A stretch of 64,000 bases of DNA, taken from positions 1 through 64,000 of the forward strand of contig JBBDWK010000098.1 in NCBI GenBank assembly GCA_040902885.1. The letters run 5' to 3'. Position 1 is the first letter of the stretch, and every line of letters starts with the position of its first letter. Shown piece by piece: positions 35,057-44,380 of the stretch. The position numbers and the translations under genes are program-made. The notes beneath the pieces are model-generated. The model did not search any database and was not told where the DNA came from. It was given only the letters and a program-made list of their open reading frames with translations. This DNA comes from JBBDWK01 sp040902885 (GTDB taxonomy: Bacteria; Acidobacteriota; Terriglobia; Bryobacterales; Bryobacteraceae).

Positions 35057-35401
35057 CTAAGCACTCTCAATGTACTCTCTCAAGGCAACGGCGTTGTTGT
35101 GCTCGGTGTCGTGCGAGCTGTACACAAGGGTCACCGTGCCCTTCCGGGCGGACAGGAGGATCGGCTCCCAGGTTTCGGGCGCGCGATCGAGTTCGGCGAA
35201 GTACCTGCGCCGGAACTCCCCCCATTTCTCGGGAGCGTGACCGAACCACTTTCGCAGTTCGGTGCTTGGCGCGGCATCTTTGAGCCAGGCATCGAGATGC
35301 AAAGAAGCTTTCTTGACTCCGCGAGGCCAAAGCCGTTCGACGAGGTAACGCACTCCGTCATTGGAACTTCTGGTGTCGTAGACTCGTTTCAATTTGATCA
35401 T
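35057..35401 (-). CDS. DUF488-family protein
   Basis: A 114-residue protein. I start at the ATG before IKLKRVYDTRS, preceded by an AGAGGT site. The family words are present: RVYDTRS ... VRYLVERLWPRGVKKASL ... KWFGHAPEKWGEFRRRYFAEL ... TVTLVYSSHDTEHNNAVAL. The biochemical role of DUF488 is not established. The longer N-terminal extension visible in the frame is out of family and ignored. Confidence 0.85.
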   Translation of the reverse strand: MIKLKRVYDTRSSNDGVRYLVERLWPRGVKKASLHLDAWLKDAAPSTELRKWFGHAPEKWGEFRRRYFAELDRAPETWEPILLSARKGTVTLVYSSHDTEHNNAVALREYIESA

Positions 35402-35784
35402 CTCGATACCTCTATTTGTCTCTCCGTCCCGGAAATCGACTTCGTTTTCCGGCCGGCTACACATTTAAAACCCAGCAGATCACCGTCCAGGTTTTCGCCT
35501 GTTGAGTGATCTACCTTACGTTTCGAGGTTCGGTTGCGGTAGAATGAGGGCGTCGTATCTGGCTCTATTACGACCGCTCCGCCGGGCCGCACACCCGGCG
35601 GAGCACCTCCAGAAACCCCTTCAGGCTCCGGCGATCAGAACGAGATGCTCTAGCTGACGTTGAGAAGCGGATGGACGTACGCCCCGTCGAAAATGACAAG
35701 CGCTCCGGGCTGCTCGGTAAATCCGATATTGAGACCACCGATTTGCGGTTGTCAGGAGCGGAAGCGCGGCGGTTGCCCGGAGCT
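35402..35784. other. intergenic, contains a GC-rich hairpin
   Basis: I see no gene here. The clear structure is the perfect 11-bp stem GCTCCGCCGGG / CCCGGCGGAGC (35576-35586 and 35594-35604) with a 7-base loop. No T run follows, so Rho-independent termination is doubtful. It lies in the space after the sulfatase stop. Confidence 0.6.
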
Positions 35785-37296
35785 TCACGGCTTACTGTTC
35801 CGCAGCCAGTTGTCGTATGAGTGTCTGCGGGGCCCGACGTAATCTATTGCGTCGAAGAACGCTGCATTGCCAAGCATACGCGGGTCGCCTTCCTCGCGCA
35901 GCGTCTGCTCCATCCTTTCGCGGAGATGCCGTTTCACCTGAGCGTGCTTGAGTTCGTCGGCCACATTGTGGATGCAGTCCGGGTCGGTCTTGACCAGATA
36001 CAACTCCTCCGCCGGCCGCTTGCCGAATGACATGCGGTAGTATTCGTCGAAACCCGAGAGCAGGAAGTCCTTGGTGGGGCTGTCGTCGCAGTTGCGGTAA
36101 CCGGTTTCCGGGTTGCCTACCGGCCAGCGGTCCGGCTCGTAATTGCGAACGTAGAGGTAGTCGGGCGTGCGGATCGCCCGCACCGGATAGCCCGCGTCGT
36201 TAGGCCGTCCCAGATCGTGGCGCTCCTTGGCGACGATCATCGTGTTTCGCGTTGCATCGACCACGCCGGATTTTCCCGACCGGAGAACGTCCAGGAAACT
36301 GCGCCCGGTCATAGTCGGGCTGGGCCTGCGTCTGGTAGCAACCTCCAGGAATGTCGGGGCGAAGTCGCGCACGTTGATGAAGTCGTCGATCACTCGTCCG
36401 GGCTGAATGTTCTTACCCCAGCGAACCGCCAGCGGCACGTGGAAGCCGTGCTCGTAGATCTGCCCTTTCACGCGCGGGAACGGCATGCCGTGATCGGAAG
36501 TTACCAGGACGAATGTGTTGTCCAACTCCCCGATCTCCTCAAGTTTCTTCAGAACGCGCCCCAGATGCTGGTCGAACCACTCGACTTCAAGCGCGTAATC
36601 CAACATGTCGCTGCGGATGGCGGCGTTCTCGGGATAGTAGGACGGCAGCCTGACGTCGGCGGGATTCCGCCCCGCGCGAACTCCGGAGCCATCCTCGTAT
36701 CTGCGATGCGGCTCGTGCGTTCCCAGCCAAAAGCAGAAGGGCTGCTCCTTGGGCCGCTGCCCCAGGAAGGATTCAAAGTTCCGGGCGTAGTCTTTATTGG
36801 AAATGCCTTTGTGAGGCGGCGTGAGCGTGTGGGTTTGGAACTCGCGTCCGGCGGGATTGTGCTCGAAACCGGTGGACTTGAAATCGCCCGGCCCCCAGCC
36901 TTTGCCGGTGTAGCCCACGAAGTAGCCGTCTTTCTCGAGCACGCTCGGATAGACCGCGAACTCGTTCGGGAAGATGCTGTAGTGATTCACGGCTTCCTTG
37001 AGCTGCCACGAATTGCGGCCGGTCAGGATACTGGCACGGCACGGGCTGCATTTAGGGTTCGAGGTGAAGCAGTTGGTGAAGGTAACGCCTTCGCGGGCGA
37101 CGCGGTCGAATGAGGGCGTCCCGATCCAGTTCGCGCCGTAAGCGCCGGCGTGGCCGTGCGACCAGTCGTCGGCAATGACGAAGAGGATATTCGGCCTTTT
37201 CGGCTGTTGCGCCCGCACCAATGGTCCGTTAGACAAGAGTGCCGCGGCAGCGCCGCCGATGAGTTCCCGACGCGATGGTGGTTTGTGCATGGGCAT
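35785..37296 (-). CDS. Tat-exported sulfatase
   Basis: A 503-residue arylsulfatase-family enzyme. A twin-arginine signal (SRRELIGGAAAALLSNGP) directs folded export. The sulfatase signature CSPCRASILTGR has Cys83-x-Pro-x-Arg87, the site converted to formylglycine by an FGE-type enzyme. Metal-binding Asp-Asp lies in VIADDWSHGH, and TSDHGMPF holds the second Asp/His. It cleaves sulfate esters from polysaccharides or glycans. The next gene, divergent, is a TonB-dependent receptor, a common pairing for glycan uptake. ATG 37296 or 37290 are both possible starts. Confidence 0.92.
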   Translation of the reverse strand: MPMHKPPSRRELIGGAAAALLSNGPLVRAQQPKRPNILFVIADDWSHGHAGAYGANWIGTPSFDRVAREGVTFTNCFTSNPKCSPCRASILTGRNSWQLKEAVNHYSIFPNEFAVYPSVLEKDGYFVGYTGKGWGPGDFKSTGFEHNPAGREFQTHTLTPPHKGISNKDYARNFESFLGQRPKEQPFCFWLGTHEPHRRYEDGSGVRAGRNPADVRLPSYYPENAAIRSDMLDYALEVEWFDQHLGRVLKKLEEIGELDNTFVLVTSDHGMPFPRVKGQIYEHGFHVPLAVRWGKNIQPGRVIDDFINVRDFAPTFLEVATRRRPSPTMTGRSFLDVLRSGKSGVVDATRNTMIVAKERHDLGRPNDAGYPVRAIRTPDYLYVRNYEPDRWPVGNPETGYRNCDDSPTKDFLLSGFDEYYRMSFGKRPAEELYLVKTDPDCIHNVADELKHAQVKRHLRERMEQTLREEGDPRMLGNAAFFDAIDYVGPRRHSYDNWLRNSKP

Positions 37297-37308
37297 CCAG
37301 GCTTATAC

Positions 37309-37338
37309 GATATCGCAACCAAGGATATCGCAACCAAG
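37309..37338. repeat. perfect tandem 15-bp repeat
   Basis: GATATCGCAACCAAG occurs twice head to tail (37309-37323, 37324-37338) and ends two bases before the -35 box of the receptor promoter, between divergent sulfatase and receptor genes. The 15-bp period (about 1.4 helical turns) fits a repeated activator site or a simple duplication. Confidence 0.85.
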
Positions 37339-37340
37339 CA

Positions 37341-37369
37341 TTGCACTCGGCCGAAGTGCCGGATAAAAT
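37341..37369 (+). promoter_or_regulatory. sigma-70-type promoter of TonB-dependent receptor
   Basis: TTGCAC (37341-37346) and TAAAAT (37364-37369) with the ideal 17-base spacer. Transcription would begin near 37376, leaving a 20-base leader with GGAG before the ATG. Confidence 0.75.
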
Positions 37370-37395
37370 GTCGATGCTTCGATTATGGAGGAGCC

Positions 37396-40300
37396 ATGAA
37401 ACATCTGCGCCCCCGGTTGTTCGTATTGTCCGTTCTGTTGTCGGGCATGGCAAACGCGCCTTCATTGGCACAGAGCACCTTCGGTTCGGTGGTAGGGACG
37501 GTGCGGGACTCATCTGACGCGGTTGTGGCAGGAGCGCGCCTGCGGTTAGTCAATCTCGGAACGAACGAGAGTCACGCCGGAACCAGCGATCGCGAAGGAT
37601 TCTTTCAGTTCGGCAACCTCACTCCAGCTGCCTATCGCCTGGAGGCGGAGATGCCGGGCTTCCGGCGGTACGTGCGCGACTCCATCCTGGTCGAGGTGCA
37701 GCGGACCATCCGTCTGGACGTGACACTGTCCCTGGGCCAGGCTTCCGAAGTGATCGAGGTGACCGGCGAGGTGCCCTTGCTGGATTCGAACAGCTCTTCA
37801 CTCGGTCAGGTTGTCGAGCGGCGAAAAATTGAGGAACTGCCGCTCAACGGCAGGAATCCGCTCGCACTCGTGGCTTTGGTTCCAGGAGTGGTGCCGCAGG
37901 GCGGGTCGCTGGCGGCGCCGTCACTGCCCAATTTTTACGCTTGGGGCAATTTCCAGATCAGCGGGGCGCTCGGCAACCAGAGCGAGACGATGCTGGACGG
38001 TGGAACCGTACATGGCATGCTGATGAACACGGTGCGGCTGGTTCCGACGGAAGACGTCATCCAGGAATTTAAAGTTCAAACGAACACCCTCGGAGCGGAG
38101 TTCGGTCACAGCTCGGGGGGTATTATCAACCTGACGACCAAATCGGGTACGAACGAGTTTCACGGGAGTGCCTTTGAGTTCCTGCGCAACTCGGCGCTCG
38201 ACGCCAGCACGTTCTTCAATAACGCAAACCGGATTCCCCAGCCCATCCTGCGCCAAAACCAGTTCGGAGGAACAATAGGCGGACCAATCGTGAAGAACCG
38301 CCTTTTCTTCTTTGGAGGCTACGAAGGCTATCGGCAGCGGAAGGAGCAGGCGGTGCTGCTTACCGTACCAACGGCTGAGCAGCGCGCCGGCGACTTTTCC
38401 GAGACGCGAGACGCAGCGGGTAATCTGCTCCCGATCCATGATGCTCTGACAACGCGCCTGGACCCGGCAACGGGACGAAACATTCGCGACGCCTTTCCCG
38501 GGAATATCATCCCTCGAGACCGCCTGGATCCCGCGGCGCTGACACTGGGCGGCACCATCATGGCGCAGCCGAATGTCGCGGGCGCGCGTTTCACCAACAT
38601 CAACAACTTTGCAACCAATGCATGGCAGATCGCGGACTCGGATCAGGTGAATGCTCGCATGGATTTCGCCCAAAGCGACCGGCAGCGCTTCTTCGGGCGA
38701 TATTCGTACTGGGACTCCGGCACCCCGGCCGTGGACCCGTACCGCAACGGCACAATTTATCTGCTCTACCCGGACTTTCGAAAAACGCATCAGGTCCTGG
38801 TCCAGGATGTGTTGACGCTCTCCCCGTCGCTGGTGGTGGATGTCCGCTACAGCCTCATCAAGTTCGATTACGAACGCATTCCGCCGACCCGCGGTATCGA
38901 CCTCTCTTCTCTGGGCTTCGCGGAAAATCTGCAGCAACAGATTCCGGAGAACTTCCGGCATCTGCCGAATTTCACAGTCCAAGGGATGAACCCCCTGCCC
39001 GGCGGCGGGCCGATCGGGCAAAACGAGCAGACGCATCAGATTATTGGCGGCGTCACCAAAGTGACTGGCCGGCATACCGTAAAGGTAGGAGCCGATATCC
39101 GTGTCTACCGGTTGGGCTACACGCAAAGCAACGACCCTAGCGGCGCATACAACTTCACAGCGCCGTACACGGCTCGCGATCCCTTCGCCGCCGGTGGGTA
39201 CGGTTTTGCGTCTTTCATGCTCGGTTATGCCGCGTCCGCTTCCCTGAACACACCGGCTTATCTGAATGAGCAGCGGATCTACCGGGCGTTATATATCCAG
39301 GACGACTACCGCCTAACCCGCAACCTGACGCTGAATCTCGGGCTGCGTTGGGATCAGGACGGAAGCATCACCGAGCGCAACGATCAGTTCAGTTCGTTCC
39401 TGATGGACGCGTCCCATCCATGGTCGGGTCCAACGGGACTTGCGTTGCGAGGCAGGCTGGCCCTGGTAAATTCGCCGGACCGCCAAACCCGCCATTGGGC
39501 AGACCAGTACAACAAACAGTTCGCGCCGCGCGCCGGTTTTGCTTACAGCGTTACCGATAAGATGGTGCTTCGCGGTGGGTACGGAATCTACTGGCTGCCG
39601 CTGAGCATTGCGCGTCGCGAGAACCTGGTGGAAGCAACGGCGACAGGCATCAGCCCCTTCCTCGGTTCTCTGGATGGCGGAAGGACTCCTTACCGCGTGC
39701 TCAGCAATCCGTTTCCGGATGGCATTACGCAACCCGTAGGCCGGAACCCGAACTTCCAGGACCTCTTGGGCGGGCAAGTGATATCGACGACGCTACCCAC
39801 CGGCGAACGTGCGTATACGCAGCAGTGGAACTTTAACGTACAACAGAACCTTGCCGGCAACGCGATGGTGGAAGTCGGTTATGTCGGACTGAAAGGGAAT
39901 GGTTTGCCCCTCAACGTCTATCCGCGAAATACTCTCACCCCGGAAACTCTGGCGTTGGGAACCGCATTGACCACACAGGTGGCGAATCCGTTCTTCGGTC
40001 TGGCCAGCCGCGGCGTGCTCTCCACGCCGACTGTCGCTCGGGGGCAACTGCTGCGGCCATTCCAACAGTTTGATAACGTGACCGTCCGGGGGTTCTTCGT
40101 GGGTAACAGCAATTACCACTCCCTGCAGATGAAATTTCAGAAGCGGTTTCAGGCGGGAGCCGGCATTCTGGTCAGTTATACGGCATCGAAGTTAATTACA
40201 GATATCGAAAGCCAGACCTCCTGGCTGGAGCCAACCGCCGTGGTGCAGAATCCGTACGATCTGCGGGCCGAGCGTGCTTTGTCGAGTTCCGACGTGCCCC

Positions 40301-40806
40301 AGCGCCTGGTGATCAGCGGTAACTTCGATCTGCCGTTCGGAAAAGGCAAGGCACTATTAGGCAACGCTTCCGGCTTTGGGGGCAGGCTGATCTCGGGTTG
40401 GGTAATCAATGGCATCTTCACGGCGCAGAAGGGAGCGCCTCTTTTCCTCACGACCGCGGCGAACCAGACGGGGTCGTTGGGCGGCGGCAGCCGGCCGAAT
40501 AGCAGCGGGCAGAGCGCTGCGCTGAACGGTCCGGCACAGCAGCGCCTGAACCGCTGGTTCGATACTTCGCAGTTCACCGCACCGGCCGCGTTCACATTCG
40601 GCAACGTGTCCCGGACGCTTCCCGATGTGCGGGGGCCGGGGACCAACAATCTGGACTTCTCGGTATTCAAGAACACGCGCTTCGGCTCGGAAGAGCGGCT
40701 CAATCTGCAGTTCCGCGTGGAGTTCTACAACCTATTCAATCGGGTGCAATTCGCCCCGCCGGGAACGGCCCTGGGCACGCCGCAATTCGGCGTGATCACG
40801 AGCTAG
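37396..40806 (+). CDS. Oar-like TonB-dependent receptor, cut short by amber codon
   Basis: A 1136-residue receptor starting at the ATG after GGAGGAG; the signal peptide is LFVLSVLLSGMANAPSLAQ. A carboxypeptidase-regulatory domain (about 25-110: GSVVGTVRDSSDAVVAGARL) precedes the plug (about 120-290: VVERRKIEELPLNGRNPLAL) and the barrel. TAG at 40804-40806 ends the frame, but the same frame continues ANDPRLLQFALKLQF to a second TAG at 40852, matching the TonB-receptor end (TDPRDIQFALRLAF in the receptor at 44381). The intended Gln is probably CAG changed to TAG, so the final strand with its terminal Phe, read by BAM, is lost. Confidence 0.9.
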   Translation: MKHLRPRLFVLSVLLSGMANAPSLAQSTFGSVVGTVRDSSDAVVAGARLRLVNLGTNESHAGTSDREGFFQFGNLTPAAYRLEAEMPGFRRYVRDSILVEVQRTIRLDVTLSLGQASEVIEVTGEVPLLDSNSSSLGQVVERRKIEELPLNGRNPLALVALVPGVVPQGGSLAAPSLPNFYAWGNFQISGALGNQSETMLDGGTVHGMLMNTVRLVPTEDVIQEFKVQTNTLGAEFGHSSGGIINLTTKSGTNEFHGSAFEFLRNSALDASTFFNNANRIPQPILRQNQFGGTIGGPIVKNRLFFFGGYEGYRQRKEQAVLLTVPTAEQRAGDFSETRDAAGNLLPIHDALTTRLDPATGRNIRDAFPGNIIPRDRLDPAALTLGGTIMAQPNVAGARFTNINNFATNAWQIADSDQVNARMDFAQSDRQRFFGRYSYWDSGTPAVDPYRNGTIYLLYPDFRKTHQVLVQDVLTLSPSLVVDVRYSLIKFDYERIPPTRGIDLSSLGFAENLQQQIPENFRHLPNFTVQGMNPLPGGGPIGQNEQTHQIIGGVTKVTGRHTVKVGADIRVYRLGYTQSNDPSGAYNFTAPYTARDPFAAGGYGFASFMLGYAASASLNTPAYLNEQRIYRALYIQDDYRLTRNLTLNLGLRWDQDGSITERNDQFSSFLMDASHPWSGPTGLALRGRLALVNSPDRQTRHWADQYNKQFAPRAGFAYSVTDKMVLRGGYGIYWLPLSIARRENLVEATATGISPFLGSLDGGRTPYRVLSNPFPDGITQPVGRNPNFQDLLGGQVISTTLPTGERAYTQQWNFNVQQNLAGNAMVEVGYVGLKGNGLPLNVYPRNTLTPETLALGTALTTQVANPFFGLASRGVLSTPTVARGQLLRPFQQFDNVTVRGFFVGNSNYHSLQMKFQKRFQAGAGILVSYTASKLITDIESQTSWLEPTAVVQNPYDLRAERALSSSDVPQRLVISGNFDLPFGKGKALLGNASGFGGRLISGWVINGIFTAQKGAPLFLTTAANQTGSLGGGSRPNSSGQSAALNGPAQQRLNRWFDTSQFTAPAAFTFGNVSRTLPDVRGPGTNNLDFSVFKNTRFGSEERLNLQFRVEFYNLFNRVQFAPPGTALGTPQFGVITS

Positions 40807-40861
40807 GCCAACGATCCCCGGCTACTGCAGTTCGCGCTGAAACTGCAGTTCTAGAATGCAA

Positions 40862-40918
40862 CCGCTCCCTATGGTCGCGGCTCGGAAATCGTTTCTGAGC
40901 CGCGACCAGAGGGAGCGG
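40862..40918. repeat. REPIN-like inverted repeat
   Basis: Arms 40862-40888 and 40892-40918 (27 bp) pair at 25 of 27 positions around a 3-base loop. The arm start CCGCTCCCT..GGTCGCGGCTCGG matches the elements at 10583 and at the window start. It lies between the convergent TonB-receptor and permease genes and can serve both as terminator. Confidence 0.9.
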
Positions 40919-40941
40919 ATGGCGGGGCCCTCGCTATCGGC

Positions 40942-43422
40942 TCACTCCTGCCGCAGTGCAACCACAGGATCGATGACCGTGGCGCGCATCGCAGGTATTA
41001 CGCAAGCAGTCACGGCCACAGCGAGAAGAAACCCAGTGACAAGCAAGAAGGTGAATGGATCCCAGGGCTTCACCCCAAACAACATCGCGTCGAGCAGCCG
41101 GGTCGCCACCAGAGCTCCGGCGATTCCCAGCACCAGACCGGCCGAGGCCAGTTTGACGCCATACGAAACGATGAGCCAGATGATTTGGGGCCGTGACGCC
41201 CCGAGCGACAGGCGGATTCCGATCTCGTGGAATCGGTCCGTCACCGAGTAGTTCATCAGGCCGTAAATGCCGATTGCCGCGAGCACCAGCGCAATTGCGG
41301 AGAATAATCCGAGCGCATTGGCGTAGAATCGTGCCGGCGCACCGCGCATGGCAACGTGCTGCTGGAGCGTCTTGACGTCGAAAATAGCGAGGTCCTTATC
41401 GAAATCGGCGACAATCTTCGCGATCGTCTCCGCCTTGGGGATGCCAGCTACATGCGAGCGCACAAGCAGCTTGGGACGGAAGCGCTGCCCTTGAAAGGTT
41501 CCGGGTATTTCGCGCGTCTGCTGCAAGTGCGATGTATAGACTTCGGGCCGCGCCGCCATACGTGGTGTGTATTGCGTGTAGTCGGCTATCACGCCGACGA
41601 TCTCGCGCGGCCTCTCGTCCGGGCCAGCTACCAATGTGATTACCTGCCCGACCGCGTCGCCGCCCGGGAAAAACTCGCGGACAAACGCTTCGTTCACCAC
41701 CGCGACCCACGCACCTCCTTCGACGTCACGATCGCTCAGGTAGCGGCCTCGCCGCAGCGGGATGCTTAAGGTGTCGAAGAACCCGGCCGTTACCACATTC
41801 ATCTCGGCCCTGCGCAGCTCCGCGTCCGATGCTGAGCTTGCCGCGACACGAATGCGGACACCTGGCGACGCGCCCGGTCCCATTGGGACGTTGCCCGCCA
41901 GCGCGGCATTCTCCACACCCGGCACAGTGCTCACTTCCCGGAGCAAATGCTCGCTGAAACGCGCCACGGCGGGCTCCACATAACGGATATCGATCTCCCG
42001 TTGAGGAGCGTCCGTCATGTATCGTTTGCCCGTAAGGTGAAGCTGCGCGACGGTAACATTGTGCGGGTCGAAGCCAAGGCCATGGTTTTGCAAGCGCAGA
42101 AAACTGTTGATAGCGAGCCCTGCGCCGACAAGCAGAATCATCGCCAACGCGATCTCTCCGGCGACCAATGACGACCGCAGCCGCTGCCGCTTTCGGCCGG
42201 CCGAACCGCGCGCGCCCTCCTTCAGCGCCTCCGTCACGTCAGCTTTGGAGCCATCGAGAGCGGGGAATAACGCCGCCAGGACGCCTGCCAAAGCGCCCGC
42301 CGCCGCCGTGAAGGAAAGGGCCGGCAGGTTCAACTCGACCAGACCCGCGCCTGGAAAGCCCTGCGGGGCCACTGCCCGAAACAAGGCGATGCCGCCATAA
42401 GCCAGCGCCAGACCGGCAACGATGCCGGGCACGGCCAGCACAAGGCCGTCAGACAAGAACTCGCGCATCAGGCGGTTGCGGCTGGCGCCCAGCGCCGCGC
42501 GCACCGAGATCTCGCGCCGGCGCGCTGTAGCGCGTGCCAGCAGAAGGTTCGCAACGTTGATGCACGCGATCAGCAACACAAATCCCACAGCCCCAAACAG
42601 AGGGTAAAGTATGGAACCGAGCCTGCCGTTCCTCGCCTCCAGCATCGGGGTCACAGCCACTCCGCGGTGGAGGTTGGTATCCGGGTATGCACGGGCGAGA
42701 TTCGCGGCGATTCCGCTAAGCTCCGATTGGGCCTGATCGAGTGAGACCCCCGGCTTCAATTTGGCGGTAGCAGCCAGCCAGGGAACGCTACGCTGCATCC
42801 ACTGAGAACCTGCGGACAGATCGATCGTGTTCCAGAAATCGGTGCTCGAGGGCTCGCCGAACAACTCAAAGCCCGCTGGGACAACGCCAATAATGGTAAA
42901 TACGTTTCCATCGACGGTCAGTCTCCGGCCGAGCACGCCGGCTTCCGCCCCGAACCGGCGCCGCCAGTAAGCCTCGCTGATCAACGCCGGACGTTCGGCT
43001 TCTTCACCGGGCTCGAACAGCCGGCCAATCAGCGGCCGTACCCCGAGCGAACCCAGCAGACCCGGTGTCACGTGCTGGAACGTGATTCGTTCCGGCAATC
43101 CTACCCCTGTCGCCGTCACGCCGCCCCCGCCGCCGAACATCTGCCAATCCTCCAGAGTCTTGCTCTGCGCTCGCCAGTCGAGGAAATCGGCTGTTGTTGC
43201 GCCACCACGGTTGTCGCGATTGGGGCTGTTCAAAGCAGTGGTGAATATCATCACGAGGCGGTCGCCATCGGGATAGGGAAGAGGCCGCAGCAACGATGCG
43301 TAGACCAGGCTGAACATCGTCGTGTTGGCGCCTATTCCCAGCGCGAGAGATAAAATTGCGATGGCCGCGATTCCCGGGTGACCGAGTAACCGGCGGAAGC
43401 TATGCACCAAGTCCCGAACCAT
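40942..43422 (-). CDS. ADOP/MacB-type ABC permease
   Basis: An 826-residue permease, intact and close to the family size. Membrane helix 1 (AAIAILSLALGIGANTTMFSL), a periplasmic MacB-PCD domain (RPLIGRLFEPGEEAERPALI...), the middle three-helix unit (VGFVLLIACINVANLLLARA), a second periplasmic domain with FPGGDAVGQVI, and the last unit (FSAIALVLAAIGIYGLMNYSV; HEIGIRLSLGASRPQIIWLIV) follow in order; it closes with the IDPVVALRQE end. No PadR or ATPase gene is adjacent. It probably works with an unlinked ATPase to export or extract lipophilic substrates. Confidence 0.9.
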   Translation of the reverse strand: MVRDLVHSFRRLLGHPGIAAIAILSLALGIGANTTMFSLVYASLLRPLPYPDGDRLVMIFTTALNSPNRDNRGGATTADFLDWRAQSKTLEDWQMFGGGGGVTATGVGLPERITFQHVTPGLLGSLGVRPLIGRLFEPGEEAERPALISEAYWRRRFGAEAGVLGRRLTVDGNVFTIIGVVPAGFELFGEPSSTDFWNTIDLSAGSQWMQRSVPWLAATAKLKPGVSLDQAQSELSGIAANLARAYPDTNLHRGVAVTPMLEARNGRLGSILYPLFGAVGFVLLIACINVANLLLARATARRREISVRAALGASRNRLMREFLSDGLVLAVPGIVAGLALAYGGIALFRAVAPQGFPGAGLVELNLPALSFTAAAGALAGVLAALFPALDGSKADVTEALKEGARGSAGRKRQRLRSSLVAGEIALAMILLVGAGLAINSFLRLQNHGLGFDPHNVTVAQLHLTGKRYMTDAPQREIDIRYVEPAVARFSEHLLREVSTVPGVENAALAGNVPMGPGASPGVRIRVAASSASDAELRRAEMNVVTAGFFDTLSIPLRRGRYLSDRDVEGGAWVAVVNEAFVREFFPGGDAVGQVITLVAGPDERPREIVGVIADYTQYTPRMAARPEVYTSHLQQTREIPGTFQGQRFRPKLLVRSHVAGIPKAETIAKIVADFDKDLAIFDVKTLQQHVAMRGAPARFYANALGLFSAIALVLAAIGIYGLMNYSVTDRFHEIGIRLSLGASRPQIIWLIVSYGVKLASAGLVLGIAGALVATRLLDAMLFGVKPWDPFTFLLVTGFLLAVAVTACVIPAMRATVIDPVVALRQE

Positions 43423-43466
43423 ATTTGATATCGCTCCTTGGTAGATAATATCGCAGGAGTTCCGAT

Positions 43467-44375
43467 ATGCTCCACGTCACCAATGGCGAGGCGGTTTCGA
43501 TTCCTCAGACCGGGCTTCCCGGCCAGGTCGTCTATTGGAGCGACATCCTGCACGATGGGCCGGTTCCCCGTGGTTTGCCGCTGCAGGAACTGAGCCGGGT
43601 TCGCGAGCGCTTCATCGCCGATTTTTTTGCAGTGCCGCTCTCGGAGGTTTCGTTTGCACAAAGAGACGAAGCGATCATGCATTTCCGCGATCACGAAGAG
43701 GTGATCCTGTGGTTTGAGCACGATCTTTACGATCAACTTCAGCTCATACAGGTCCTGGATTGGTTGTCGCACCAGGATGTGGGGGCAACTCGAATAACCG
43801 TGATTTCGGTTGATTCGTATCTCGGTCCCATGCGGCCTGAACAACTCGTCCCGCTCTTCGGAACACGGCACACAGTCACAGCGGTCGAGTTCAGAACGGC
43901 GCAAGCAGCGTGGACTGCTTTTTGTTCCCCCGAGCCTAGCGAACTCCTTGAACAGCTCGGCTCCGATACGTCCGCACTACCTTTTTTGAGGCGAGCCTTG
44001 CTGCGTCACCTGCAACAGTTCCCGGCCCTGCGCAACGGCCTCTCGCGAGCGGAACGACAGATTCTTGAGGTCGCGGAATCCGGCTTGCATGAATTCCACG
44101 AGCTCTTTCCGGCCGCCCAGAAGCTGGAAGAGAGCATTTGGATGGGCGATGCGACCTTCCTGCAATGCTTGCAGGGATTGGTGACGGCACGGCAGCCGTT
44201 GGTACGCTCGCAGAATAGCGGCTTCGAGAGCACCTCCTTCGGACGGCTGGTTCTGGAGGGGAAAGAGGACCATGTTCGCGTCAACGGAATCAATCGTTGG
44301 CTGGGCGGCGTGCATCTGTACGAGGGAGCAACGGTGTGGCGCTGGGATGAAGCGGCCCAGACCATTCGGCCGTGA
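43467..44375 (+). CDS. DUF1835-domain protein
   Basis: A 302-residue protein with AGGAG eight bases before ATG. The N-terminal half carries the DUF1835 words: MLHVTNGEAVSIPQTGLPGQ, VVYWSDILHDGPVP and ILWFEHDLYDQLQLIQVLDW. The C-terminal half is helical (RALLRHLQQFPALRNGLSRAE), as in the associated DUF3658-type domain. No catalytic role is established; no signal peptide. It is divergent from the permease and ends five bases from the convergent receptor gene. Confidence 0.85.
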   Translation: MLHVTNGEAVSIPQTGLPGQVVYWSDILHDGPVPRGLPLQELSRVRERFIADFFAVPLSEVSFAQRDEAIMHFRDHEEVILWFEHDLYDQLQLIQVLDWLSHQDVGATRITVISVDSYLGPMRPEQLVPLFGTRHTVTAVEFRTAQAAWTAFCSPEPSELLEQLGSDTSALPFLRRALLRHLQQFPALRNGLSRAERQILEVAESGLHEFHELFPAAQKLEESIWMGDATFLQCLQGLVTARQPLVRSQNSGFESTSFGRLVLEGKEDHVRVNGINRWLGGVHLYEGATVWRWDEAAQTIRP

Positions 44376-44380
44376 TCTCT

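Noticed and set aside
35640..35750. Short minus-strand frame with GLNIGFTEQPGALVIFDGAY
   Set aside because: Only 33 codons between stops and no recognised family; not enough to call a relic.
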